DNA of 64,000 nt from Rhizobium sp. BK399 (lineage in GTDB: Bacteria > Pseudomonadota > Alphaproteobacteria > Rhizobiales > Rhizobiaceae), in NCBI RefSeq assembly GCF_014194695.1, contig NZ_JACIAH010000002.1, positions 310,001 through 374,000 of the forward strand, given 5' to 3'. Made by a program: the position numbers and the translations under genes. Below are positions 48,436 to 57,069 of the stretch, piece by piece. Position 1 is the first letter of the stretch, and every line of letters starts with the position of its first letter. The notes under the pieces are model-generated. The model was not told where the DNA came from. It saw nothing but the letters and a program-made list of their open reading frames with translations, and did not search any database.

Positions 48436-49344
48436 ATGTTCAAGCTCGCACATATCTCCGATATCCATCTCGGCCCCCTCCCTCGCCTTTCGGTCCGCGA
48501 GCTCTTCTCCAAACGCATTACCGGCTTTGTGAACTGGCATCGCAACAGGCGCAAGCACCTTTTCGGCAGCACGCTGGATGTATTGCTCGATGACATCCGC
48601 ACGAAGCAGGCCGATCATCTGGCGGTTACCGGCGATCTCGTGAATCTCGCGAGCGGGCTGGAAATCCGAGCCGCCGCCGCATGGCTGCAGGAACTCGGCG
48701 ATCCCGCAGACAATTCCGTCGTGCCCGGAAACCACGATGCCTACGTCCCTGGCGCCTACGAAAAATCGGTGCGCGCATGGTATGACAATGTGCGCGGCGA
48801 CCTCGCCCCGCCCGAATGGCAGGAAGACCGCCACGTCTTTCCTTACCTCCGCGTTCGCGGCAAGGTCGCCATTGTCGGCTGCTCGACAGCCGTGGCAACG
48901 CCCCCTTTTGCGGCCAGCGGCTTCTTCGGTGAGCGACAGGCGCGTGACACCGTGAACATGCTGCGCGCGGCCGGCGAGGCCGGCCTGTTTCGAGTAGTGA
49001 TGATCCACCACCCGCCCATCCGCGGCGCGACCTCCTTCCACAAGCGAATGATCGGCATCCGCCGCTTTGGCGCCGTGATCTCCACCGGCGGCGCCGAATT
49101 GGTGCTCCACGGCCATACCCATTTGAATACGCTCCACTGGCTGCGTGGCCAAACAGGTCCCGTTCCCGTGGTCGGCATCGCCTCCGCATCGCAGGGGCCG
49201 GGAGGATTAAAACCCCGAGCCGCCTATAATCTGTTCTCGATCGACGGCTCTCCGGGCGCATGGGAACTCACAGGAGAGCGCTTCAGCATCAACTCCATGG
49301 GCGACAGCGTTTGCAGCGAAAGTGTCGATATTTTCACACGTTAG
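48436..49344 (+). CDS. Metallophosphoesterase
   Basis: 302 residues. The calcineurin-like motifs are present: HISDIHLG at the N-terminus, GDLVN, PGNHDAY, a later VMIHHPP and LVLHGHTH. This binuclear-metal fold covers cyclic-nucleotide, lipid and nucleic-acid phosphodiesterases. Start at 48436 matches the point where the fold begins (MFKLAHISDIH); upstream in-frame ATG and GTG codons are unlikely. No strong ribosome site is visible. Confidence 0.9.
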   Translation: MFKLAHISDIHLGPLPRLSVRELFSKRITGFVNWHRNRRKHLFGSTLDVLLDDIRTKQADHLAVTGDLVNLASGLEIRAAAAWLQELGDPADNSVVPGNHDAYVPGAYEKSVRAWYDNVRGDLAPPEWQEDRHVFPYLRVRGKVAIVGCSTAVATPPFAASGFFGERQARDTVNMLRAAGEAGLFRVVMIHHPPIRGATSFHKRMIGIRRFGAVISTGGAELVLHGHTHLNTLHWLRGQTGPVPVVGIASASQGPGGLKPRAAYNLFSIDGSPGAWELTGERFSINSMGDSVCSESVDIFTR

Positions 49345-49494
49345 CGCCGCTTTCGGAATCATCGCCTCGGCAAATTGATTCAGAAACTGAAAGATGACGA
49401 TATCTTGAATTTCAGAAGGCATCCGAGGACTTGGCAAGTGGCGATTGCCACGTAAACTTGTTGTCTCTGCAGCACCAATTCACGGAGTCATTGC

Positions 49495-50055
49495 ATGCCC
49501 ATGGCATCCCCCAGGCTTCGCAGCCTGGCCCTAGCCGCTTCGTTCATCATCGCCGCCTCTTCATCCGCCTTTGGCATCGGTGATGAGAGCGACGAAACCA
49601 AGCCGCCGCCAAAGACCGAAACGACGACAAAATGTGCTGATGGCAAGGTCTGGGATGGGAAGCGCAAGGAATGCGTGGTCCCGAAGAAGAATTCGTTCAA
49701 CGACGATGATCTCTACAAGGCAGCCCGCGAATTCGCCTATGCCGGTCAGTACGACAACGCCCTGACCGTGCTTCGGCTTGCCAATAACCAGAACGATCCG
49801 CGCATCCTGAATTATCTCGGCTATGCCAACCGCAAGGCGGGCAGAATGGAACTGGGGGTGTCGTACTACCGCAAGGCGTTGCAGGCGGACGAGAATTATA
49901 TTCTGGCACGGTCATACATGGGACAAGCTTTGGTGGAACAGGGTGACGTGCAGGGAGCGCGCGTTCAGCTCGTCGAGATCCGGGATCGGGGCGGCGAGCA
50001 AACCTGGGCTTATCGTTCGCTGCTGCAGGCACTGAACGGTTACCGCACGTACTGA
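49495..50055 (+). CDS. Secreted TPR-repeat protein
   Basis: 186 residues. A signal peptide (RLRSLALAASFIIAASSSAFG) is followed by a Glu/Lys/Thr-rich linker with two Cys in KCADGKVWD and KECVVP. The remainder has three TPR-like helical pairs (DDLYKAAREFAYAGQYDNAL; LNYLGYANRKAGRMELGVSY; ARSYMGQALVEQGD). It likely works in the periplasm as a protein-interaction module. It is upstream of, and probably separate from, the sigma factor gene. Confidence 0.85.
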   Translation: MPMASPRLRSLALAASFIIAASSSAFGIGDESDETKPPPKTETTTKCADGKVWDGKRKECVVPKKNSFNDDDLYKAAREFAYAGQYDNALTVLRLANNQNDPRILNYLGYANRKAGRMELGVSYYRKALQADENYILARSYMGQALVEQGDVQGARVQLVEIRDRGGEQTWAYRSLLQALNGYRTY

Positions 50056-50225
50056 GGTTGAGCCGAGCCGGGCCTGACGAAGAAAAGCTTTGAGAACCCG
50101 TGGGATACGCTGCCGGATGCTTGCGAAGCATCAGCTACTTGTTTCATAAAGGACACAGAAGCGATATAAAATCGATCTCCTGCTGGGTGCTCTCCCCGAG
50201 CACTCATGCATTACCTGGAAAGACC

Positions 50226-50732
50226 ATGCGTCAACCCGTGACGACCATCGATCTCAGACGCGACCTAGTGGGCCTTCTGCCTCGGCTACGGCGTTTCGCG
50301 ATGACCCTTGCCGGTGACGCAGCCAGCGCGGACGAACTCGCGCAGGTGGCGTGCGAGCGCGCCATTGCAAAGGGCAATCAATGGAATGGCGAAGGCCGTC
50401 TGGAAAGTTGGGTGTACGCCCTCGCCCGCCAGCATTGGAGCGACGACCATCGCCGACGCAAGCCGCATCCCGCTTCCCGGAGCAATGTCACTGATATCCG
50501 GGAAGCGAACCGCGATCGCACTTCCCTCGTCGACCCCGATGTCATCCACCGCATGATCGCCGACATGCCCGAAGGCACATCCAGCGCCTTTTTGCTGGTT
50601 GTTGTCGAAGGTCATAGCTATCAGCAGGCAGCCGACATTATGGGTGTCACCATCAACATCGTTGTATCCCAGCTGGCGGCGGCGAGACTGCATTTCGCTA
50701 GCGTCGCTGACAATTATACTTACAGGTACTGA
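50226..50732 (+). CDS. ECF-like RNA polymerase sigma factor with unusual region 4
   Basis: 168 residues from the ATG at 50226. Region 2 is recognisable (AMTLAGDAASADELAQVACE and LESWVYALARQHWSDDHRRR). Region 4 starts as in ECF factors (MPEGTSSAFLLVVVEGHSYQ then QAADIMGVT), but the recognition helix reads NIVVSQLAAAR where GTVKSRLARAR-like sequence is normal. The Lys/Arg residues that contact the -35 DNA are lost. It may recognise a different -35 element or be impaired. The anti-sigma-like gene follows after one base. Confidence 0.8.
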   Translation: MRQPVTTIDLRRDLVGLLPRLRRFAMTLAGDAASADELAQVACERAIAKGNQWNGEGRLESWVYALARQHWSDDHRRRKPHPASRSNVTDIREANRDRTSLVDPDVIHRMIADMPEGTSSAFLLVVVEGHSYQQAADIMGVTINIVVSQLAAARLHFASVADNYTYRY

Positions 50733-50733
50733 A

Positions 50734-51576
50734 TTGCTCGATTTCAAAAAACTGCCGCTCGATGCACAGCTAGCCGCCCTGCTGGATGGCGAGACGACGG
50801 CCGAACAGAAGCACGAACTCGAGCAGCGCCTGGCCACCGACGAAGGCGCCAAGCGGCTCTACGACAAGCTGCGGCACGGCGCCGACTTCGGAAAGCACCG
50901 CCTCGACGACGTTCTCAAGGAACCGGTTCCTCTCGCCCTCGTTCGGTCGATCAAGAGTGCACAGCCGCCAAAGGCTCCAGTCGCACCGCGCATTTCACGG
51001 CCCTCGTTCAAGCTTACGCCGACGGGGCCACAGGCTCTGGCGGCAGCCGTCATCCTCTTCATCGCCGGCTGTGGCATCGGCTTTTTCGCCGCCGGCAGCA
51101 CTGGCGCAATGAAGTCGGGCGCCTCAACAACGATCGAAGCCGCCCCGGATTCCGGCGAATGGTTGATCGACGTTATCGCCAACCAGCGGCTTGTCGCGCG
51201 CCAGCCGCGCCATATTGTCGAGGTTCCCTCGACGCAGGCGGAAGAAATTTCCACCTGGCTGACGTCGACAGTGGGCGTTGCGTTCCGAGTCCCCGACCTT
51301 TCAGACCAGGGCTGGACCTTCCAGGGTGCACGCGTCTTTATCGGCGACGGCCGACCGGTCGGTCAGCTCGTCTACACGAGTTCGGATGGCGACCTCGCCT
51401 CGATCTGTTTCCGCAAGGACAACTTGCCCTCGGAGGCCGACGACTTCAGGGAAACAATCAAGGATGAGATCGGCGTGGTCTCCTGGCATAATGCCGGCAC
51501 ATCCTATGTGCTCGTCGGCCCGTCGTCGGAAGCGTCGCTCGACCAACTCGCCATGCAGGTTGCAACATCCATCTGA
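50734..51576 (+). CDS. Probable membrane-bound anti-sigma factor
   Basis: 280 residues from the TTG at 50734, the only usable start close to the sigma stop; the frame continues upstream within the sigma gene but lacks a better start. An N-terminal soluble region (DAQLAALLDGETTAEQKHEL then LEQRLATDEGAKRLYDKLR) is typical of anti-sigma domains. A single transmembrane helix (about residues 96-118, AAAVILFIAGCGIGFFAAG) precedes a periplasmic region with TSSDGDLASICF. It probably keeps the sigma factor at the membrane until a signal arrives. Confidence 0.78.
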   Translation: MLDFKKLPLDAQLAALLDGETTAEQKHELEQRLATDEGAKRLYDKLRHGADFGKHRLDDVLKEPVPLALVRSIKSAQPPKAPVAPRISRPSFKLTPTGPQALAAAVILFIAGCGIGFFAAGSTGAMKSGASTTIEAAPDSGEWLIDVIANQRLVARQPRHIVEVPSTQAEEISTWLTSTVGVAFRVPDLSDQGWTFQGARVFIGDGRPVGQLVYTSSDGDLASICFRKDNLPSEADDFRETIKDEIGVVSWHNAGTSYVLVGPSSEASLDQLAMQVATSI

Positions 51577-51680
51577 TCCCCGGACGAACTGCAACGGAGC
51601 GGCCGACCTCAGGACGTCGCCCAATTTTCCCACACTATTTACGAGAATGTGCAGCGGAACACTCCGCTGCACAGATCGCG

Positions 51681-53396
51681 TCAGGCCTTGCCGGCCTTTA
51701 CGTCGAGCACGCGGTTCGCTGCAGACACAATTGCTTCGAGAGAAGCGCCTACGATGTTGGTGCTGATGCCGGCGCCGAAGAGCTTGCCATCAGGATAGGA
51801 CGTCTCGACGTAGGAGATCGCGGCAGCGTTCGAGCCATGCTGCAGCGAATGCTCCGAATAGTCCTCGACCGACATGTCGATGCCGAGATAGTGCGAGAGC
51901 GCGTTTATGAAGCCATCGACCGGGCCGTTGCCCCTGCCCTCGATACGCTTCGTCTCACCGTTATCGGTGATCTCGGCGGCAACGATGCGCTGCCCCTTGT
52001 GCTCGGGATCCGCATAGGTGTGGTGGTCAACGAACTTGATGCGGCCTTCCGGCTGCGTCACATAGCGCTCGATGAAACGGTCGTAGATCCGTTTCGACGG
52101 CAACTCCTTGCCCTCTTCGTCGGTGATCCTCTGAATGTCCTCGCGGAACTCGACCTGCAGGTTGCGCGGCAGGTTCAGCCCGTAATCCTGCTGCAGGATG
52201 TAAGCGATACCGCCCTTGCCCGACTGCGAGTTGATACGGATGATCGCCTCGTAGGAGCGGCCGACATCCTGCGGGTCGATCGGCAGGTAAGGCACTTCCC
52301 AAACCGGGTGGTTGGCGACCTTGATCGCCTTCATACCCTTGTTGATCGCGTCCTGGTGCGAACCGGAGAACGCCGTATAGACCAGTTCGCCGACATAGGG
52401 GTGGCGCTCGCCGATCGGCATCTGGTTCGAATATTCGAAGACTTCCTTCATGCGCACGATGTTTGAGCAGTCGATCTCGGGATCGACACCCTGCGTGAAC
52501 ATGTTTAGCGCCATGGTGACAACGTCGACGTTGCCGGTGCGCTCGCCGTTGCCGAACAGCGTGCCTTCGACGCGGTCAGCGCCCGCCAGCAGCGCCAGTT
52601 CGGCGGCGGCGATGCCGGTGCCGCGGTCATTGTGCGGATGCAGCGAAATGATCAGGTTCTCGCGATTGTCGAGATTGCGGCACATCCACTCGATCTGGTC
52701 GGCATAGACGTTCGGCGTTGCCATCTCGACTGTCGACGGCAGGTTGATGATCAGCTTGTTGTCGGGCGTCGGCTTCATCACCTCGATCACCGCGTTGCAG
52801 ATCTCCAGCGCTACATCGAGTTCGGTGCCGGTGAAGCTTTCCGGCGAATATTCGAAGCGGTAGCCGCCGCCGGCCTTTGCCGCCATGTCTGAAATCATCT
52901 TCGCAGCATCCACGGCGATCTGCTTGATGCCCTGGACATCCTTGGCAAACACGACACGACGCTGCAATTCGCTGGTCGAATTGTAGAAGTGAACGATCGG
53001 GCGGTTCGCGCCTTCCAGCGCCTCGAAGGTGCGGGTGATCAGCTCCGGGCGGCACTGCACCAGCACCTGCAGCGAAACATCGTCAGACACATTGCCCTGC
53101 TCGACGCACCAGCGCGCGAAATCGAAGTCGGTCTGCGATGCGGACGGGAAGCCGATCTCGATTTCCTTGAAGCCCATGTCGAGCAGCAGCTGGAACATGC
53201 GGGCCTTGCGGTCGTGGCCCATCGGGTCGACCAGCGCCTGGTTGCCGTCGCGCAGATCTACTGAGCACCAGACCGGGGCCTTGGTCAGCGTCTTGGACGG
53301 CCAGGTGCGGTCAGGGATGTTCACCTGCGGATAGGCGCGATACTTGATCGCCGCCTCGGGCATGCCTTTGGTTTGGGAGCGGGTGTTCGTGTCCAT
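51681..53396 (-). CDS. leuA: 2-isopropylmalate synthase
   Basis: 571 residues from the ATG at 53396, with GGGAAGAGGAAGAG upstream. The first enzyme of leucine synthesis condenses acetyl-CoA and 2-ketoisovalerate. The TIM-barrel motifs are present (VDLRDGNQALVDPMGHDRK; LHPHNDRGTGIAAAELAL; GTLFGNGERTGN), and a C-terminal domain of the leucine-feedback type follows. The length and pattern match the second, longer LeuA form seen in actinobacteria and rhizobia. Expression is probably controlled by the upstream leader peptide. Confidence 0.96.
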   Translation of the reverse strand: MDTNTRSQTKGMPEAAIKYRAYPQVNIPDRTWPSKTLTKAPVWCSVDLRDGNQALVDPMGHDRKARMFQLLLDMGFKEIEIGFPSASQTDFDFARWCVEQGNVSDDVSLQVLVQCRPELITRTFEALEGANRPIVHFYNSTSELQRRVVFAKDVQGIKQIAVDAAKMISDMAAKAGGGYRFEYSPESFTGTELDVALEICNAVIEVMKPTPDNKLIINLPSTVEMATPNVYADQIEWMCRNLDNRENLIISLHPHNDRGTGIAAAELALLAGADRVEGTLFGNGERTGNVDVVTMALNMFTQGVDPEIDCSNIVRMKEVFEYSNQMPIGERHPYVGELVYTAFSGSHQDAINKGMKAIKVANHPVWEVPYLPIDPQDVGRSYEAIIRINSQSGKGGIAYILQQDYGLNLPRNLQVEFREDIQRITDEEGKELPSKRIYDRFIERYVTQPEGRIKFVDHHTYADPEHKGQRIVAAEITDNGETKRIEGRGNGPVDGFINALSHYLGIDMSVEDYSEHSLQHGSNAAAISYVETSYPDGKLFGAGISTNIVGASLEAIVSAANRVLDVKAGKA

Positions 53397-53511
53397 GTGT
53401 TCTCTTCCTCTTCCCGTCATCTGGCCAGCCGCGTCATAGCGTATCGGGCCTGGCTTGGCGATGACGAATCCGGTGCTAAGCATCCGGTTGATCAGTTTCG
53501 GGAGTGGTCAC

Positions 53512-53596
53512 GAGGAGCGATGGCCTGGGCGGGCTTTCGGCCGCCGGGCGCTCCTCAACGGACCCGGCAACCGCGCGTAAGGCCGAGGAGAAGAAG
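53512..53596 (-). promoter_or_regulatory. leuA leader: competing RNA pairings (attenuator-like)
   Basis: On the minus strand the Leu codons CTTCTTCTCCTC (53585-53596) can pair with GAGGAGCG at the leader stop (53549-53556). That segment can instead pair with CGCTCCTC at 53512-53519, enclosing an inner GGCGG/CCGCC stem. The pairings exclude each other, as in amino-acid attenuators. No T-run follows the second hairpin, so control may act on Rho-dependent termination or on translation rather than as a simple intrinsic terminator. Confidence 0.6.
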
Positions 53597-53680
53597 CGAG
53601 GTAAGGGCGCGCGTGCTGTCACGCAGCGCGATGCGCCCGCGAGCAACCTGCTCAGAAATGATGATGCCCGTGTTCTTCAT
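53555..53680 (-). CDS. leuL: leuA leader peptide, Leu-rich (41 residues)
   Basis: A 41-residue frame starting ATG at 53680 begins MKNTGIII. It carries four consecutive Leu codons at positions 29-32 within LTSLLLLGLTRG, before ending in CRVR at the stop. Cognate-codon runs of this kind are the sensing element of ribosome-mediated attenuation. The ATG lies only seven bases after the -10 of the predicted promoter, so the mRNA should begin at or beside the start codon. No ribosome site is therefore expected. It lies 158 bases upstream of leuA, between it and the BenE-type gene. Confidence 0.75.
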   Translation of the reverse strand: MKNTGIIISEQVARGRIALRDSTRALTSLLLLGLTRGCRVR

Positions 53681-53687
53681 GGCAGCG

Positions 53688-53716
53688 TGTATAACCGGGG
53701 TACAAAAAACTGGCAA
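53688..53716 (-). promoter_or_regulatory. Promoter of the leuA leader
   Basis: On the minus strand TTGCCA (53711-53716) and TATACA (53688-53693) are separated by exactly 17 bases. The predicted transcription start coincides with, or is one base from, the leader peptide ATG, implying a leaderless message. Confidence 0.7.
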
Positions 53717-53725
53717 TCCCTCCGT

Positions 53726-54910
53726 CTATTTTTTCGCCGCTTGCACAAAACGCGAGAGCGCCAGCATCAAACCGCCGGCAAGCAATCCCCAGAAGGCGCC
53801 GGAGATACCGGCGAACGACACGCCCGATGCCGTCACCAGAAAGGTGATGGCCGCAGCCTCCCGCGACTCCGGTGCCTGGAAAGCCGACATGGCAGAACTT
53901 GAAAATGCACCGACCAGTGCCAGACCCGCCACCGCCTGGATCAGGATCGGCGGCGCTAAAGCCACGAAGGTTGTCACCGCACCCGCGAGCAACCCGAGAA
54001 TGACATAGGAGATGCCCGAGACGAGAACGGCCCAATAGCGCCGCGCCGGATCGGGATGCGCATCCTGACCGGCGCACATCGCCGCCGTGATCGCGGCGAG
54101 ATTCACCGCATGACCGCCGAACGGCGCTGCGAGGATCGAGAACAGGCCAGTTACCGAAAACAGCGGCCCAGGCTTCGGCGCATAGCCGTTCACCTTCAGG
54201 ACCGCGATGCCGGGAATGTTCTGCGAGGCCATGGTCACGATGAAAAGTGGCAGCGCGATGGAGACGAAAGCCGGCAGATTGAAGACAGGCATCACGAACT
54301 CGACGGGCGGCCGCAGCGCCTGTTCGATCGAACCGATCGCACCATCGGGAATGTCCACGGCGAAGGCAACCACCAGCACGAAAGCCGCAAGTGCCGCCGG
54401 CACCGCCCAGAGCCGCTTGAATGCGCCGACGACGATCCATGCGAGTACGATCGGCAAACCAAGCAACGGGTTGAACCCAATCGCCCTGACAGGGGCAAAG
54501 CACAAACCGATCAGCACACCAGCGAGCATCGCGTTGGCCAGCGGCGCGGGGATCGCCGCAACCGCACGACCAAGCGGCTTGAACAGGCCGGCAACCACGA
54601 TCAGCACCGCACAGATGAGAAACGCGCCGACCGCCGCATTGAACCCACCCTCGACAACGCCGGTACTTGCCAGCAAGGCGCCACCCGGGGTGGACCAGGC
54701 GATGCTGATTGGCAGGCGCGTCACGGTGCTGAGCACGATCGCACAAAGCCCCAGTGCGATCGACAAAGCCATGAGGCCCGACGCCGCCTGCGCATCCGTC
54801 GCGCCGACACTCTGCAGGCCGTGCAGCACAACCGCAAAGGAACTGGCAAATCCCACGAAGGTGGTGAGGATGCCCATGAACAGGCTCTGAATGGAAAAGT
54901 CTTTAAGCAT
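53726..54910 (-). CDS. benE: Benzoate/H+ symporter BenE family transporter
   Basis: 394 residues from the ATG at 54910, where homologues start (MLKDFSIQSLFMG). It has 11-12 predicted helices and the BenE family motifs GFASSFAVVLHGLQSVGA, PISIAWSTPGGALLA and APFGGHAVNLAAITAAMCAG. The family exemplar takes up benzoate with protons; this member's substrate is not certain. Its 3' end lies within 10 bases of the leuA promoter, so that promoter sits in the intergenic gap. Confidence 0.9.
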   Translation of the reverse strand: MLKDFSIQSLFMGILTTFVGFASSFAVVLHGLQSVGATDAQAASGLMALSIALGLCAIVLSTVTRLPISIAWSTPGGALLASTGVVEGGFNAAVGAFLICAVLIVVAGLFKPLGRAVAAIPAPLANAMLAGVLIGLCFAPVRAIGFNPLLGLPIVLAWIVVGAFKRLWAVPAALAAFVLVVAFAVDIPDGAIGSIEQALRPPVEFVMPVFNLPAFVSIALPLFIVTMASQNIPGIAVLKVNGYAPKPGPLFSVTGLFSILAAPFGGHAVNLAAITAAMCAGQDAHPDPARRYWAVLVSGISYVILGLLAGAVTTFVALAPPILIQAVAGLALVGAFSSSAMSAFQAPESREAAAITFLVTASGVSFAGISGAFWGLLAGGLMLALSRFVQAAKK

Positions 54911-55278
54911 GGCGCAACTCGAGGAGCGGAAACTCCGCATGGAAGCCGTATCAGGCGGAGTTGCGCAAGTGCAGATTGACACCATTCGGTACCATCAACT
55001 TGCTCCGTGCACCTAGGCGTGCCGGACCCACGAAGATCAACTCCTGTCCGTTGGTCGAAAAGTCCGCAGTTCCATCACCATAGAAGGTCTCGCCCTGCAG
55101 CCCGGAAGTGTGGGAGCCGTTCGATCTCCCGCGCGACTGGAACGAAAGCGCTTTCGACACCAGCGTGCGGGTGCTCGTGATGCAGATTGGGCACCTCGCC
55201 GCGGTTTGGTCGCGGAACACAAAAAAAACGCCCCCGCCTGCCTTCCGGCAAGCAGGGGCGCTTCTCATAGTGCAAAAA
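54911..55278 (-). other. Intergenic region between the BenE gene and clpP
   Basis: Apart from the clpP terminator at 55221-55262 no gene is firmly supported. A minus-strand frame ending at 54951 (…GETFYGDGTADFSTNGQELI… then ARLGARSKLMVPNGVNLH) has some PilZ-like flavour in DFSTNGQ. However, its upstream part runs back through the terminator and no good start is seen, so it is left unannotated as a gene. Confidence 0.3.
55221..55262 (-). terminator. Rho-independent terminator of clpP
   Basis: On the minus strand CGCCCCTGCTTGCC-GGAA-GGCAGGCGGGGGCG forms a long GC-rich stem with one wobble position, followed by eight T residues. It lies 17 bases after the clpP stop. Confidence 0.93.
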
Positions 55279-55866
55279 TCAGATCTCGGACTGCGACGTC
55301 ACGATGCGCGAAACGAGGCCGTAGGCCTTGGCTTCTTCGGCGGACAGCCAGTAGTCGCGATCGGTATCGGCAGCGATCTTCTCGTAAGGCTGCCCCGTTG
55401 CTTCCGACATAATCTTGTTCAGGCGCTCGTTCATCTTGATGATCTCGCGAGCCTGGATTTCGATGTCGGACGCCATGCCGCGCGTGCCACCGGACGGTTG
55501 GTGGAGCAGGAAGCGCGTGTTCGGCAGGCAAATGCGCTGTTCCTTCGGCGCCGCGACATAGATCAGCGCGCCGGCCGAGGCGACCCAGCCGGTCCCGATC
55601 ATCCAAACCTTCGGCTTGATGAACTTGATCATGTCGTGGATCGAATCGCCGGATTCGACATGACCGCCGGGCGAGTTGACGTAGATGCGAATATCGTCGT
55701 CATTGGCGGCCGCGAGCGCCACAAGCTGCGTGCAGACTTTCTGCGCCAGTTCCTGCGTGATCGGCCCGTAGATGAAGATCGAACGCGACTTGAAAAGGTT
55801 CGCCTCCGTTTCCTTGCCGAGCGGCAGTTCCTTCGTCTTGTCGTCCTGTTCTTCTTCTTCGTACAT
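55279..55866 (-). CDS. clpP: ATP-dependent Clp protease proteolytic subunit
   Basis: 195 residues from the ATG at 55866 with AGAGAGG upstream; a TTG at 55887 is less likely. The catalytic Ser is in [14 protein letters not shown], the His in FLLHQPSGG, and the Asp in [16 protein letters not shown], so the triad is intact. It lacks the longer N-terminal propeptide of the main ClpP and fits one of the additional ClpP paralogues that rhizobia carry. A terminator follows it. ClpS is encoded in the same window but is not adjacent. Confidence 0.93.
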   Translation of the reverse strand: MYEEEEQDDKTKELPLGKETEANLFKSRSIFIYGPITQELAQKVCTQLVALAAANDDDIRIYVNSPGGHVESGDSIHDMIKFIKPKVWMIGTGWVASAGALIYVAAPKEQRICLPNTRFLLHQPSGGTRGMASDIEIQAREIIKMNERLNKIMSEATGQPYEKIAADTDRDYWLSAEEAKAYGLVSRIVTSQSEI

Positions 55867-56080
55867 TCGAACCTCTCTTACGTCCAATTCGGTTCACCGC
55901 ACATAGTGCGACTCCATGCGTAAAACAATGCGGGAAAAAGACAAGCCACGGAACGGGTGAAGATATGGTTAGGCAGCCAGGCCAGATTACCGCAATGTAA
56001 CTTGGCGTGGCTTTGAAAAGTCGAAATCCATACCTACGTCATCTCTTAGCGAACGATCGCGAGAAACAAGGAGACCGGCC

Positions 56081-56893
56081 ATGTCCCCCGAAGAACGCCA
56101 ATTGTTGACGGCCCTTTTCGACCGTGTCCGCACCGCCTCGACGACGCCGCGTGACCATGACGCCGAGGCATTGATTGATCAGGGAACACGTCAGCAGCCC
56201 TACGCCGCCTACTATCTCGCACAGGCCGTGATCGTGCAGGAAAAGGGGCTGGAAGCGGCAGCCAATCATATCAAGCAACTGGAAGAGCGCGTTCGCTTGC
56301 TCGAGGCCGACCAAAGCGAATACCACAAGGCCGAACAGGGCGGCGGCTTCCTCAGTTCGATCTTCGGCAGCAGCCAGACGCCGCAGCAGCCGGCATCTCC
56401 GACGCCTTCCACGGGTCCTTGGGGAAGTACCCCGCGGCAGCAAATCCAGCAGGACCGCGGCTTCGATGCCACGCCTCGCGCAATACAGCAGCCTACCGGA
56501 CCATGGAGCTCACCGGCGGCCTCCCCCTCCGCTGGCGGCAGCTTCTTGCAGGGCGCGCTCGGAACCGCAGCCGGCGTCGCCGGCGGCATGTTGCTTGCCA
56601 ATTCGCTGAGCGGTATTTTCGGCAGCCACGCATCGTCGCTTGGCTGGGGCTCGCCGCTCGCCGGCAACAATCCCTTCGGCAACGCGCCGACCGAAGAGAC
56701 CGTCATCAACAACTATTTCAATAACGACGGCGACAAGCAGCAGGCAGCCGGCAACGCCGCGAATAGCAACAACGACGATAACAGCAACGACGACGCTGAC
56801 GTTGTGCAGCAGGCCAGCTACGACAACAACGACGACGACGTTGCTGACGATGATCAGTCCGATTTCGGCAATGACGACAGCTTCAACGCTTAG
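56081..56893 (+). CDS. DUF2076 family protein with acidic Asn/Asp tail
   Basis: 270 residues. The N-terminal ~80 residues (SPEERQLLTALFDRVRTA and a coiled IKQLEERVRLLEADQ) match DUF2076, described as periplasmic ligand-binding-sensor-like though unverified. The central part is Pro/Ser/Gly-rich and contains a glycine-rich hydrophobic segment (SFLQGALGTAAGVAGGMLLA) that could be membrane-associated. The final 55 residues are dominated by Asn and Asp (NNDDNSNDD, NNDDDVADDD). There is no signal peptide at the N-terminus. Confidence 0.88.
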   Translation: MSPEERQLLTALFDRVRTASTTPRDHDAEALIDQGTRQQPYAAYYLAQAVIVQEKGLEAAANHIKQLEERVRLLEADQSEYHKAEQGGGFLSSIFGSSQTPQQPASPTPSTGPWGSTPRQQIQQDRGFDATPRAIQQPTGPWSSPAASPSAGGSFLQGALGTAAGVAGGMLLANSLSGIFGSHASSLGWGSPLAGNNPFGNAPTEETVINNYFNNDGDKQQAAGNAANSNNDDNSNDDADVVQQASYDNNDDDVADDDQSDFGNDDSFNA

Positions 56894-57069
56894 CTGCTCG
56901 CGTCGCCGCGAACCTGAGATATGGGAGCGCGGGGCCTTTGCGCACATCGTCTGTGACGAAATACGTCTTCGCTGCCGGCTAGGTTTCGGTGGGCACAACG
57001 GGAGGCCGATTGATAAGCCGGGAGCGGACGAATAAGGTCCGGCGACATGACCTATCTGGCGGAGCAGCG

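Noticed and set aside
53397..53725. T-box or leucine riboswitch upstream of leuA
   Set aside because: No T-box core motif was seen; a short Leu-rich frame with alternative stems explains the region better.
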